This document shows, in pieces, positions 1 through 10,313 of a DNA stretch of 64,000 bases (positions within the stretch are counted from its first letter, which is position 1; each line of letters begins with the position of its first letter). The notes beneath the pieces were generated by a model. That model had not been told where the DNA came from. It worked only from the letters and a program-made list of their open reading frames with translations, and did no database searches. The position numbers were made by a program, and so were the translations under genes. This DNA is from Paulinella micropora (lineage: Eukaryota > Cercozoa > Imbricatea > Euglyphida > Paulinellidae), in assembly GCA_019918135.1 (NCBI GenBank), contig WBZZ01000755.1, positions 1 through 64,000 on the forward strand. Reading direction: 5' to 3'.

Positions 1-3000
1 TTGTGCCGTCCGGAGGTAGGGTGCGTGATACGGTCCAGCCGGGCAGTACGTCTTAGCTTTCCCGGGGAAACGACCGTAAGCGCCAATTTGGCGCCAAAAT
101 CTACGTGCGCAAAAAGAAAATCCCACACAGACGCTCGGCTGGGCCGCCGTGAGGAAGACGCCCTCGCCCTCCCTCTCACTCTCGTCGCCCCTCCCACCTT
201 TGTCCTCTGCTTACTTCTCCCCCCCTCCCCTCGTTTTTTGTTTGCGCGTGCAAACGCGTTCCAAAAACAGACGTTCCATTTCTAGCGTCCATGGACTCCG
301 GTGCTGGGGATCAGCTGTTTGAAGCTAGTTACACAGGCGCGGACGTCGTGGGCTGGTACAAAGGGGAAACTATACGCTGCGGTGACCGACGCAATAGAAA
401 GCCTGGCTATTGAGGTCACGCAACAGCAGGCCATCGTTGAACGCTTAGACTTCGTTCCGAACCGGCAAAAGAGCCGGTTCAGAAACCATTCCGGATTGGA
501 TTGAAATCTAGGAAGGCAACCCCCCCCCCTGAGACCGGCAAGCAGTTGGAAGAGAGAAAGGACAGCACGCGGCACATCCTCCTCCCTCCTCCCCTCCTTC
601 CCCCTTTCTATACCCCCCCCCTCCCCATCTGTTCCCTTTGTTGTCGGGCTAATTTTTTTTCTTCTTTTCATATTTTTCTGACCTTGCGCACGGTAGCCGA
701 GCATGGCGCGGACAGGGCGCAGTCGGGGGTAGTGAGCCCCTTGTCCTGGCACATTGACCATGGGGGCGGTATTATTTACCGCAGGGTCGCGCCAGAAGCA
801 CGGTGCTCTGCTCCTAGTTTTCAGTAACCCCCAGGTGTAAGGCCATCGAGCTTGGATGATGCAACGTATTCTTTTTTGCACTCTCTTGGCGCGCGAGCAG
901 AGCACAGACGGTGCCGGCTAGGGTTCTAGCATAGGCTACCGCAGCAACATAACGTGGGCCGGATGCCGCGACAGCCTGAGGGTGCTGTTTCAATTGTTAA
1001 GTTGTAATGCCTTGTCGAGTTTTAATTCAGCGTGGACTTTTCTTGCACTTTCTTAACGCCCCCGGCCCCTTCCTCTCTCCACTGAGCTCAGTGCCAAGAT
1101 TACAACTTTGTCCTGGATTTTTTAATTCTTTTTTGTACACCGGCGAAGCGCCCCTGCCCCTCTCCTGCTCTCGCTTTCGATTCTCAGAACAGGGAGCGGG
1201 AGAGGAAAAAGGCAGGGGCCGCGCCAAGAAAACGTAATTTACGCTGAATTAAAGCTCGACGGTCGTACAATCGGACACTGAAAACTAAGAGCAGAGCACC
1301 GTGCTCCAGCACGACCTGCGGCGAATGGTACTGCTCCGTGGTCAATGTGCCAGGAGGACAGGAGCCTTACTACCGCCCGACGGTACCCTGTCCGTGCCGT
1401 AGCTCGGCCACCGTGCGCAATGTCAGAAGAATATGAAAGGAGGGAAGGGGGGGGAGAGTATGAATTGTCTAGTCCCTCGTCTGAGGATCGGGAGCTAGAG
1501 GGAAGGGAAGGGTAGGGGCGCGCTTTGCCGGTGTACAAGAAAAATCGCGCGAAAAGAATTTACTAAAAGAAAAAATTTTAATCTTGGCACTGAGAATGTG
1601 TACAGGGAAGGGCGGGGTGTGCTCTCCATCTTTGTCCCCTCTTTCGTCCCTCTGTTCCCCCTTGTCCCCCTGCGGCGGATGGATAGCGCAGTGGTCATTG
1701 GGCTAGGGGGGAAAGGGCCTCACAACCCGACGGCGTCCTGTCCGTGCCACGACTCGGCCACCTTGCGCAAGGTCAGAAAAATATGAAAAGATCTGCGGAA
1801 ATTTTTTTTGCTCGACAACCAAAGAAACAAACGGGGGGGAATGAAAGGGGGGGGGGGGGAGGGAGAGGAGAGAGAAGAAGGGGGAAAGAAGGGAAAAGGG
1901 AGTGCTCTCCCCCCCCCCGCCCCTCCCTTCTCTCTGTTCCCGTCGTCCCCTGCTACCCCCCCCCCTCCCCTCGTCCCTTGTTTGCGCGTGCAAACGCATC
2001 CCAAAATTTTTTTTTTCCACTTTTCATATTCCAGCAGATATTTCCGCAGATCTTGCGCACTGTGCTCCAGCGCAGCCCTGCGGCGGATGGACGGGCGGTG
2101 GTCAATGCAGCAGGTGGACAAGGGCCTCACAATCCCGACGGCGTCCTGTCCGTGCTATGGCTCGGCCATCGTGCGCAAGGTCAGAAAAATATGAAAAATA
2201 TGAAAAGATCTGCGGAAATTTTTTTTGCCCGACAACCAAAGAAACAAACGGGGAAGAATGAAAGGGGGGGGGGGACGACAGGAACAGAGGGTAGGGAGGG
2301 GGGCGGGGGATCACTCCCTCCCCCTTCTTCCCCCTTCCTCTTTCTCCTCCCCCTCCCTCCCCTCGTCCCTTGTTTGCGCGTGCAAACGCATCCCAAAAAA
2401 AATCGGATTGGATTGAAATCTAGGAAGGCAAACCCCCCTGAGACCGGCAAACAGCTGGGAGAGAGAAAGGGCAGCACGCGGCACACCCCCCTCCCTCCTC
2501 AGAGCGGGGGGCAAAAATAAGTAAACTTTTCTTCGGCGCCCACCGATGGGGGGGGGCGCCCCCCCCCTCCCCCTTTCTTTCTTCCCTCCCGCTGAGCCCC
2601 CTGAGCCCGGGGGGCTCAAGGAGCAGGGAAAGGGGAAATCGGGAGCGGGAGGGAAGGGGGGGAGTAGGGGCGCCAAGAGAGTGCGAAAAAGAATGCGCTG
2701 AATTAAAGCCCGACGGTCTTACATTAGGGCACTGACAACCAGGAGCAGGGCACCGTGCTCCGGCACGACCCTGCGGCGAATGAATGGGCGGTGGTCAATG
2801 TGCTAGGAAGACAAAGGCCCCGGCCGGCCCGACGGCATCCTGTCCGTGCCATGGCTCCGCCACCGTGCGCAAGGTCAGAAAATATGAAAAGGGGGCGGGA
2901 GCGGGAGAAGGGAGGACAGGGGCGCGCTTCGCCGGTGTACAAAAAAAATTAAAAAATCCCTGACAAAGTCTTAATCTTGGCACTAAGAACCAAGAGAGAA

Positions 3001-3300
3001 AGAGGGAAAGGGAAAGGACAGGGTGACTGGGGCGCCAAGAAAGTGCAAGAAAAGCCCACGCTGAATTAAAACTCGACAAAGTCTTACACTTGACACTGAG
3101 AATTAGATGGAGAGAATTTACGCTGAATTAAAGCTCAACGGTCCTGCACACCTTTCTCGAGCAGGTCCATCCAGAAAATAGATCCACTGTCGTAAGTGTC
3201 ATGCTTCATGTAGGCATCTCCTAACAAGTTGAGCATTTGCTTCGAACAAGCCCGGCAGGGCTTGGAAACGTCGTTGCTTTGGTCACAATCCGCAATTTTT
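1..3300. repeat. Repeat-dense region without a convincing gene
   Basis: Only low-complexity or repeat-derived frames are open here. The stretch is a mosaic of dispersed repeats found throughout the left 47 kb: blocks with CTGTCCGTGCCATGGCTCGG and AAGGTCAGAAAAATATGAAAA (about 660-800, 1300-1435, 1670-1790, 2070-2200, 2755-2890), polypurine/polypyrimidine runs, G-run/C-run palindromes (about 2549-2570) and copies of the gene-end repeat (1088-1160; reversed at about 1529-1595 and 2935-2990). Positions 294-345 recur in inverted orientation at 6199-6250. Sequences at 486-510 and 2398-2425 match the outer part of the terminal repeat of the Fanzor transposon at 26884. I see no conserved protein in it. 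Confidence 0.7.
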
Positions 3301-3305
3301 AGCCA

Positions 3306-4469
3306 ATGCCCAAAAGGCAGCGAGCTGGTAAGCTCAAGAAAGCCCGTGTCCCTGCCCCGGCGGCCCCCTCTCGGCCTTTTTCGGCTGCTGGCGTGCTAGC
3401 AGGCGCCACCACGATGGAGGACTTCATGGAATACCACAGCCGAAGCGGCGACCTGTCTGAGCTTGATCTTGGCAAAGCGGTGGATCGGCAGTTGCTCCTG
3501 GAATACGGTCCTGCGTGGTCACAGGTCGGAGCGCCTATCCGCAGGGTTCTGCTGCGCAAGTCGTTAGCTCTCCCGGACCTGTCTGCTTTTTCGGCCTTTA
3601 TCTCAGTTCTTCGCGTCGAGGAGCTGGATTTATCAGGCTCCTCTCAGCTCACAGACGACATGCTGGCTGCTCTGTTGGAAAGCTTCCCGCGGCTTCAGCG
3701 ACTGGTCTTGGCGGGCTGCGCCAAGGTCACAAACAAGGGCCTTTTGCACGTGGGCCGCCTGGCGCCTCAACTCCAAACGCTAGACTGCTCCTCTTGCCCC
3801 ATCATCACAGGCGGGGGTTTGATTAGTCTGCTCGGCGATCTTCCCCAACTCGAACGCTTAGTACTTCAGCGTTGCTTTGGTCTAGAAAGCCAGGCTATGG
3901 TCCTTTTTGCACAAACGGGCCATCCACGGCTCCAAGAACTAGATCTGTCTTATTGCCCCTGGATTGAGGATTGCGTGCTGGCCCGCCTAGCTGAGCAGAA
4001 TTTCCCCCAGCTCGCACTGCTGGACCTGACATGTTGTTCCAAGATCACAGACGCCGGAGTTGCGGCGTTATTGTCACAGCTGCCTCGGCTGCGGCGCCTG
4101 AGTCTGTTGGGCTGCTTCAAGCTTACAGAAGCGATCTGGCCCCACCTGTCGGCGCAAAACTGCCTGCAAAAGTTGGAGGTGCTTGATCTGTCGCGTTGCT
4201 CTTTGCTTACGGGCGAAAAAACGTCGCGATGGCCCAAGAAGCGGAAGCTACCTACTAGCCTGACCACCTTGAATCTCTCCAGGTGTCATGCGCTTACCGA
4301 CGAGGGTCTGCAGGCCTTGGTCACGCGGCTACCCAGCCTCCAAAAAATCGATCTTTCGTATTGTCCGGAGCTTACTAAAGATTCACTGGCGACCTTGTCC
4401 AAAGTAACGGGGCTACAGCAAATGAACCTCACGCAATGCAAGGGGATTCTAGGCGCGCGAGGCAATTAG
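3306..4469 (+). CDS. Leucine-rich-repeat protein (cysteine-containing LRR type, AMN1/FBXL-like)
   Basis: 387 aa from an ATG. Residues 1-35 are basic and Pro/Ala-rich (KRQRAGKLKKAR near the start). From about residue 95 to the end there are about ten LRRs of 25-28 residues in the cysteine-containing style, with units such as LQELDLSYCPWIEDCVLARL and LTTLNLSRCHALTDEGLQAL. That style is typical of F-box/LRR and AMN1-like substrate adaptors, where the curved repeat binds a protein partner. I see no clear F-box in the first 90 residues, so a ubiquitin-ligase role is inference only. A 5'-truncated, nearly identical copy lies at 32136-33015; the duplicated block starts inside this gene at about 3590. 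The unit from residue 306 is interrupted by a basic insert (RWPKKRKLPT). Confidence 0.85.
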   Translation: MPKRQRAGKLKKARVPAPAAPSRPFSAAGVLAGATTMEDFMEYHSRSGDLSELDLGKAVDRQLLLEYGPAWSQVGAPIRRVLLRKSLALPDLSAFSAFISVLRVEELDLSGSSQLTDDMLAALLESFPRLQRLVLAGCAKVTNKGLLHVGRLAPQLQTLDCSSCPIITGGGLISLLGDLPQLERLVLQRCFGLESQAMVLFAQTGHPRLQELDLSYCPWIEDCVLARLAEQNFPQLALLDLTCCSKITDAGVAALLSQLPRLRRLSLLGCFKLTEAIWPHLSAQNCLQKLEVLDLSRCSLLTGEKTSRWPKKRKLPTSLTTLNLSRCHALTDEGLQALVTRLPSLQKIDLSYCPELTKDSLATLSKVTGLQQMNLTQCKGILGARGN

Positions 4470-4490
4470 AGCTTTTTTTTATTATGCTGA

Positions 4491-5036
4491 TTATTAAATT
4501 CGTGTTTGGTAAGTGGCTTTCTGAACCTAAGATGCAGTCTGTCCGGCAAGCTCAGTGAGGTTAAACTTCCCGTCAACCTTAGGTGCAAGGGCGTCAAACT
4601 AGAGCTCGAGCAGTTGCCCAGTCTCGCTGCATTAGCGCTGCCCCGGGGTTGGATCATTGATGGCAACATTATAGTAGATGTCTCGATCTGTGATGCTCTC
4701 GCTAAATTTGTTCTGCCCGCAGAACTGAGCTGTACAAAACTGAAGCTGGAATTTTCGACTTTGCCCGAGCTTACCGATTTTAAAATATCCAGCCCCTTCA
4801 AAATTAGCTCGACGATGTCAAACAAGTCGTCAGGAAAGTCGACGAATTTACCCTTAAATTCACCGACTGTCCGAATCTCGCTAAAATATGTCTCCCGCAG
4901 GATTTGGTGTGCTCCAGCATCGAGATGTGTTGTTGGGATTGCAAAGGGCTCAGTCTGTTTCGGTTTAGTTCACAATCGTGCCAAAATTAAACCTTTGTCA
5001 GGGATTTTTTTATTAATTTTTTTTTTACATTCTTAG
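4491..5036 (+). pseudogene. LRR-like tail ORF, copy 1 (no ATG)
   Basis: An open frame runs just downstream of the LRR gene, with no in-frame ATG at its start; the first plausible codon is TTG at 4506, immediately followed by GTAAGT. The product repeats a degenerate leucine pattern (LPVNLRCKGVKLELEQLPSL, then AELSCTKLKLEFSTLPELTD), like an irregular LRR. The second copy at 33037-33537 keeps this pattern to its stop. Here the two copies differ by one base in length near 4812, and the C-terminal third is unrelated sequence in this copy. It could be a detached 3' part or second exon of the LRR gene at 3306, or a decayed separate gene. No function is proposed. Confidence 0.45.
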
Positions 5037-5039
5037 CGC

Positions 5040-7510
5040 ACCCCCCCAAGTAAGACAGTCGAGCTTTAATTCAGCGCATTCTTTTGCGCAACCTTTGGCC
5101 CCAGAGAGAGGGGGGAGGCGCCCCCCCCCTCCCCCCTTTCTTTTCTTCCCTCCCTCTGAGCCCCCTGAGCCCGGGGGGCTCAAGGAGCAGGGAAAGGGCA
5201 AGGGGGGAGGGGAAGGGCGCAGAATCTACAAAAAAATTAATACATGCAACGCCTCCGCTAAGCCCCCCCCCCTCACCCCCCCCTTTTTTTGTTTGTTTAA
5301 AGGGGAAGAGAAGGGGGGAGAGAGGGGCGCCCTTTCTCTCTCCCCCTCCCGTTCCCCTTCTCGCTCCCCTTCTCTCCCCCTCCCCCTTCTCTTCCCGCTC
5401 CCTCTTACCCCCGAAGGGGGCAAGGGTGGTACTATGAAAAACTTGTCATTTGCGCAAAAAAAAATGGCGCGCGGTTTTTTTTTGCGCGGAAAAACGACCG
5501 TTAAAAACTCCGCAAAAAATACCGAAGCGGCCCGTTTATTTGGCGCTAAATTTTGTTGTTCTACAGGGGAGTGATACGGCCGGAAAAGGCAGTGCTGCAG
5601 AGTTTTTTCGGCAGAAACGGAGGAATGTGCCATTTGCGAGGCACGCCAGATGGTAGTGTCAAGCTGGTGTGGATAGTCCTGTGCTATAGCGAAGAAGATA
5701 ACCTCAAGCATATAAATTTTTACAGAACAGAAAAAGGGAATGAACATCTGCTTCGGCAACGACGCGCTGAGCTGGGGTGGCGGGCGCGGTACTATTCAAA
5801 CAACAGGAAGAACAGTGAGCACAAAGACATCACGACACCCCTGCCCCTTCCCTCTCTCGAACCTAGGATTTTCTGGCCACCGGTCTTTTAAATTCTATGT
5901 TTGTTTCGAGATCCTCCGCGGCCGGCACACTAAAGGAACTTAAATTCCGACATCCTTGAAAAGTCACGCTGGCATGCCCCTTGATATCCCAGCCCTCGGG
6001 CGGGGCGCCAAGAAAGTGCAAGAAAAATCACGCTGAATTAAAACTCGACAAGGCAGTACAAACTTGACAATTAAAACAGCACCCTCAGGCTGCCGCGGCA
6101 TCCGGCCCACGTTATGTTGCCGCGGTAGCCTATGCCAGAGCCCTAGCCGGCACCGTCTGTGCTCTGCTCGCACGCCAAGAGAATTCCAGGCCACAACGTC
6201 CGCGCCTGTGTAACTAGCTTCAAACAGCTGATCCCCGGCACCGGAGCCCTTGTCGATTTTTAATTCAGCGTGGACTTTTCCTTCATTTTCCTGGCGCCCT
6301 ACCCCCCCCCTGCCCCTTCCCTCTCTTGGTTCTCAGTGCCAAGATTGAAACTTTTTCAAGAATTTTTTTTTCGTGATTTTTCTTGTACACCGGCGAAGCG
6401 CCGCCCCCTTCTTCCCCCCTTTTTCTGACCTTGGGGGCAGTACCATCCTCCCCAGGGTCGTGCCGGGGCACGGTGCGCAAGATCTACGGAAATATGAAAA
6501 GTGGAAAAGAAAGATTTTTTTTGGAACGCGTCTGCACGCGCTCTGAGGAGGGACGAGGGGAGAGGAGGAATAAGCAGAAGACAAAGGCGAGAGGGGCGAC
6601 GAAGGTGAGAGGGGAGACGAAAGTGAGAGGGGCGACGAGAGTGAGAGGAGAGCTACAACAGGTCTCGGCTGGGGCGGCCCAGCCGAGCGTCTGTGTGGGA
6701 TTTTCTTTTTGCGCAAGTAGATTTTGGCGCCAAATTGGCGCATACGGCTGTTTCCCCGGGAAGGCTAAGACGTGCACGGGCTCAAGTCTACAGGTTAGAC
6801 TCAAATTAAAAAGCTTTCCCTGCTCCTTGAGTAGTTACGACACTACATTCTTAGCGCGCCCTTGCCCAAAAAAAAGTTTATTAAACACAATGAACCTAGG
6901 ATTTTCTGGCTACCGGTCTTTTAAGTTCTATATTTGAAGGCGGCCGGCACACTAAAGGAACTTAAATCACGACATCCTTGAAAAGTCACGCTGACCTCGT
7001 CGTCACCAGCTTAGCGGCATGCGCGCAGGATGTCCTGAAGTCCACGCCGAATTAAAACTCGACAAGGTCTTATATTTGACACTAAAAATTAGGAGATAGA
7101 GAGAATTTAACGCTGAATTAAAGCTCGACGGCGTCCTGTCAGTGCCATGGGTCGACCATCGTGCGCAAGATCAGAAAAATATGAAAAGTGGAAAAAAGAT
7201 TTTGCTCGACAACAAAGGGAACAAACGGGGGGGGGGGGCCGTCTCCCCCCCCCCGTTCCCCCCCCTGTTCCTCTTTGTGTGGGGGGGGGCGCCCCCCCCC
7301 TTCTACTCTCAGCATCAACGCACGTTCAGAGTTTAGAAAAATGAGACACAATCGAAGAAAACGAGCGGCTCGTAACTGCGCAAGAAGCGTTGTCAAAACA
7401 AGATATTTGGCGAAACAAACTAGACTGTCCGCAGTGTAAGAAGCCATTAAGTCTGGTCCGTCAATCCGCGGATGGGCTCAGGCGCGATAGCAGTTGCGGC
7501 ATTAGTTTGG
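5040..7510. repeat. Repeat and low-complexity region
   Basis: Contents in order: a G/C palindrome (GAGCCCCCTGAGCC arm, 5158-5181), C-rich and CT-rich runs (5260-5410), a MITE-like half hairpin (about 5565-5610), a repeat with CTGAATTAAAACTCGACAAG (about 6030-6060 and 7040-7130), the inverted partner of 294-345 (6199-6250), a gene-end repeat copy (6338-6402), GAGAGGGGCGACGA-type short tandem repeats (about 6585-6650; also 14465-14485 and 14815-14890) and G-run/C-run palindromes (7225-7300). Two stretches with CCTAGGATTTTCTGG (5865 and 6895) are related to each other. No credible protein frame was found. Confidence 0.65.
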
Positions 7511-7513
7511 TTT

Positions 7514-7840
7514 CTAACTCCTCCAGCTCTTCCAGTGTGCGCTCTCTGGCTCCGCAGCGAGAAAAAATTTGACAGCGATTATGATTGTGAAAAATGGGCT
7601 CACTATTTCCTTCCATATTCGCTGTCGCCAATTGCGGACAGGTGTCCCAGGCTCTCCGTGTTGCTGAGTTCTGCTTGTTTTTATGCGGGCCTCTTGCGCG
7701 AGACAGAGCCTGCCGCCAGACCGCGTCGGCGTCGCCAAGGAAATGAGCAGCGAGCCAAAGTCATCCGAGAACACAGTGTAGTGCACGCGTAGCAAACCGT
7801 CGGCCTCAAGCGTTGCCACCAGCGTCTTGTCCTGCAGCAC
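7514..7840 (-). other. Possible unrecognised ORF of 108 aa
   Basis: A GTG-started frame whose first 35 residues look protein-like (TLVATLEADGLLRVHYTVF), followed by a basic middle and a hydrophobic stretch (FFTIIIAVKFFL). No ATG is available upstream in frame, and the opposite strand is also open. The identical copy at 36076-36402 lies in the duplicated block, so conservation between the copies says nothing about coding. It may be the remains of a gene. Function unknown. Confidence 0.25.
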
Positions 7841-7984
7841 AAAACGTGTGCTCTTTAGTGCCTGTGATGTTTGCTAGGACACTCATGTCTGACGCCGAAA
7901 GCAGCTCGCCATGGGGGGTAGCCTCGTTCGAGCCAGTCGGGGCGCACTCTTCATTGTGCTGACTTGCCGTCGCCGGGGCCGCTG

Positions 7985-9041
7985 CCGCTACGCGACGTAC
8001 TGCAGCACGCGATGCAAAAACTGGAAACGAACGCACCGGCTGCTACTGGGTCGCAGGGCAAGGAGTTCAGCGCCTGCGCCGTTTCCTGCGCAGATGTGCC
8101 GGCCCCTCCTGTGGTACGACACCCTGGCGCCTTGTGTGCCTGTGGCCGCCGACAGCAGGCTTCTGTACCTGCGCTTGGGGCGGGACGACGATAGCCTGGC
8201 AGTGCAGCAAATCTCCGCGGAACAACTGGCCCAGCCCGAGTCGAGGCCCCTGCGCGACGTCCTCGCGCACAGCGCACCGTCCACCGGCTCGGAGCTGGTC
8301 TTGGTAGTGAGTTCCTCGCTCGTGGACGTCCGGGGAGGATCCCGACAATGTGCACGCGGCCCTGGCCTCGCTGACCTTGAGACGACCAGACGGTCCAGAA
8401 AGTTCAGAAAGTTCAGAGGGTTCCGACAGTGTGCACGCGACCCTGGCCGCGGTAACGATGATGGGGCGGCCAAACAGCCCCATAAGTCTAGAGAGAGCGG
8501 GAGGCCCAGAAGGTTCAGGGAGCGCGATAACGGGCGGTCCGGCAGACCGTCTCCCGCCGCTGTGCTGTGCCGCCTGCGGCCGTGTGGGGGCCACAGGGCT
8601 GCGCTCCTGCGGCTCGTGCCACGCCAGGCTGTATTGCAACAGCGTGTGCCAGAACGCACACTGGCGCTCGGCCCACCGGCGGGAGTGCCGGGGCCCCGCG
8701 CTCAGGCAGGCGGTGCGGCTGGGCACGCCGCAGAGCTACTGGCGGGAGCGCCGCAAGGGGCCCCGCCCGACGACCTCGCGGCCATGCGCCTAGTCCTGCA
8801 GCGGTTGGTGTTGGAGCTGGCGTGCGATGCGAACTTCAGGGACGACGACGACGACGACACCGGCACCGGGCGCGAATTGTGCCAGGCGGCCGAGGCCGCG
8901 CTCAACGACTGGCTGCGGGCGCGCCGCGACTGGCACAGTTGCCGGCCGGGCGACGCGCTGCAGTCCGAGGTGCGTTACTGGGTGCCGGGGCTGTTGCAGC
9001 CATTCCTGTACGCGATGCAAGATGTTTACGACCGGGGGTGA
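7985..9041 (+). pseudogene. MYND zinc-finger protein gene, broken across frames
   Basis: A complete MYND finger is encoded at about 8563-8688 (GTG-started frame 8350-8793): C-x2-C, C-x2-C, YCNSVC, then H-x3-H-x3-C, all ligands present. MYND fingers usually mediate protein-protein contacts. The flanking frame 7911-9041 holds a second partial finger at its start (YCSTRCKNWKRTH), a protein-like stretch (LLYLRLGRDDDSLAVQQI) and a C-terminal part with RLVLQRLVLELACDANF and an Asp run. The protein-like parts therefore lie in different frames, so the gene is degraded or mis-sequenced in G/C-rich DNA. Its 5' end coincides with the edge of block A, so the first finger may have been cut by that rearrangement. 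Confidence 0.6.
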
Positions 9042-9049
9042 GTTTGACT

Positions 9050-10310
9050 AAAAAGAAAATTAGCATGGCTCCGCGATTTTAAAACAAAAGAGTAAGTAGG
9101 CGAAGCGCGCCCCGGCCCTCTCTTTCTTAGTCTTACCGGAAAACTTGGAAGCACTGCCTTTTCCGGTCGTATCATAGTGGTGCAAAACTTTGCACCAAAT
9201 TTAGCAGGGGTCGCTCCTGTCTCTTTCTGCGAGGTTTTAGTTGTCGTTTTCCCGCGGAAAGAACCTTGCGCCAAGGGGGGAGAAAAAGGGGAGCGGGGGG
9301 AAAAAACCACGGGGAAGAGAACAGGTGCGCCCCTCTTTTCTCCCCCCTCCTTCTCTCTTCCCTCTTCCCTTCTCCCTCTTCCCTCTTTCTTCCCTCTCCC
9401 TCTTCCCTCCGTTCTCCCTCCCCTTTTTTTTTCGGCAAGAGGATTTTTTTTTCTCTTTCTCTCCTCTTTCTTTTTGCACTAGATTTGTCGCCAAATTTGC
9501 GCATGTGCGCGCCTGGAATAATATGACCGAAAAGTGCAGTATTGCCAGAAAAGCCTGAAACGCTGCCTTTTTCGGCCATATCATACGCACAGACCGCCAA
9601 GCCGCCTTCCTTCGCTAAAAGCGCCATCAAGAAAGTAGCTTCTGCGCTCTTTTTCTCCCCCCTTCTTCTCTCCCCGCCTGTAAGCTCCCAAAACTTCCTA
9701 GCACATTGACCACTGTCCATCCATCCGTTGTAGGGTCAGGGTCGTGCTGGAGCAAGTTGCGCAGGGTCTGCGGAAATATGAAAAGTGGACAAGAAAATTT
9801 TTTTGGAATGCGTTTGCACGCGTAAACAAGGGACGAGGAGGGGGGGAGAATAACAGGGGACAAGTGGAACAGAGGGATAAGAGGGGGGGGGGCAGAAAGC
9901 ACACACCCCGCCCCCTTTCCTCTTCCCCCTCGTCTGTTCCCTTTGTTGTCGGGCAAAAAAATTTCCGCAGATCTTTTAATATTTTCTTGACCTTGCACAC
10001 GATGGCCGAGCTATGGCACGGACAGGACGCCGTCGAGGCCGGCCGGGCCTTAGTCCTCCTAGCACATTGACCAACGCCCATTCATTCGCCGCAGGGTCGT
10101 GCTAGGGGCACAGTGCCCCGCTCCTAGTTTTCAGTGTCCAAGTGTAAGACCGTCGAGTGGGCCAGATGCTGCGGCAGCCTGAGGGTTCCGTTGCAAGTGT
10201 TAAGTGTAATGCCTTGTCGAGCTTTAGTTCAGCGTAAATTCTCTCCATCTCCTAATTTGCAGTGTCAAGTGTAAGACTTTGTCGAGCTTTAATCATTTCT
10301 TTTTTGTACG
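9050..10310. repeat. Repeat and low-complexity region
   Basis: No credible gene. It holds a TTTGCACCAAATTTAGCAGG-type repeat (about 9180-9240), long CT-rich tracts (9330-9470), a hairpin MITE-like repeat at about 9529-9584 with arms ATATGACCGAAAA and TTTTTCGGCCATAT, a reversed copy of the GTCCGTGCCATAGCTCGGCC-type block (about 9985-10110) and a CAAGTGTAAGACTTTGTCGA repeat at 10265 leading into the 3' end of the next gene. Confidence 0.65.
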
Positions 10311-10313
10311 TCT

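Larger units (their letters stand above)
3590..7988 (+). repeat. Duplicated block A (original-side copy)
   Basis: From the TTCGGCCTTTA at 3590 to CGGGGCCGCTGCC at about 7988 the sequence reappears, nearly base for base, at 32136-36547. Differences are mostly lengths of A, G and C runs plus a few substitutions (for example 4008 versus 32554 region). The block starts inside the LRR gene and ends where the MYND gene begins, so both ends cut coding sequence. The constant offset (28546 at the start, 28562 near the end) indicates one recent copying event. Confidence 0.9.

Noticed and set aside
282-905. Long minus-strand open frame rich in Arg, Gly and Glu
   Set aside because: Built from dispersed repeats and GA/CT tracts; the opposite strand is equally open and nothing resembles a conserved protein.
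1744-2520. 258-codon plus-strand open frame
   Set aside because: It contains two copies of the same dispersed repeat and polypurine runs; its product is Lys/Gly/Pro low-complexity.
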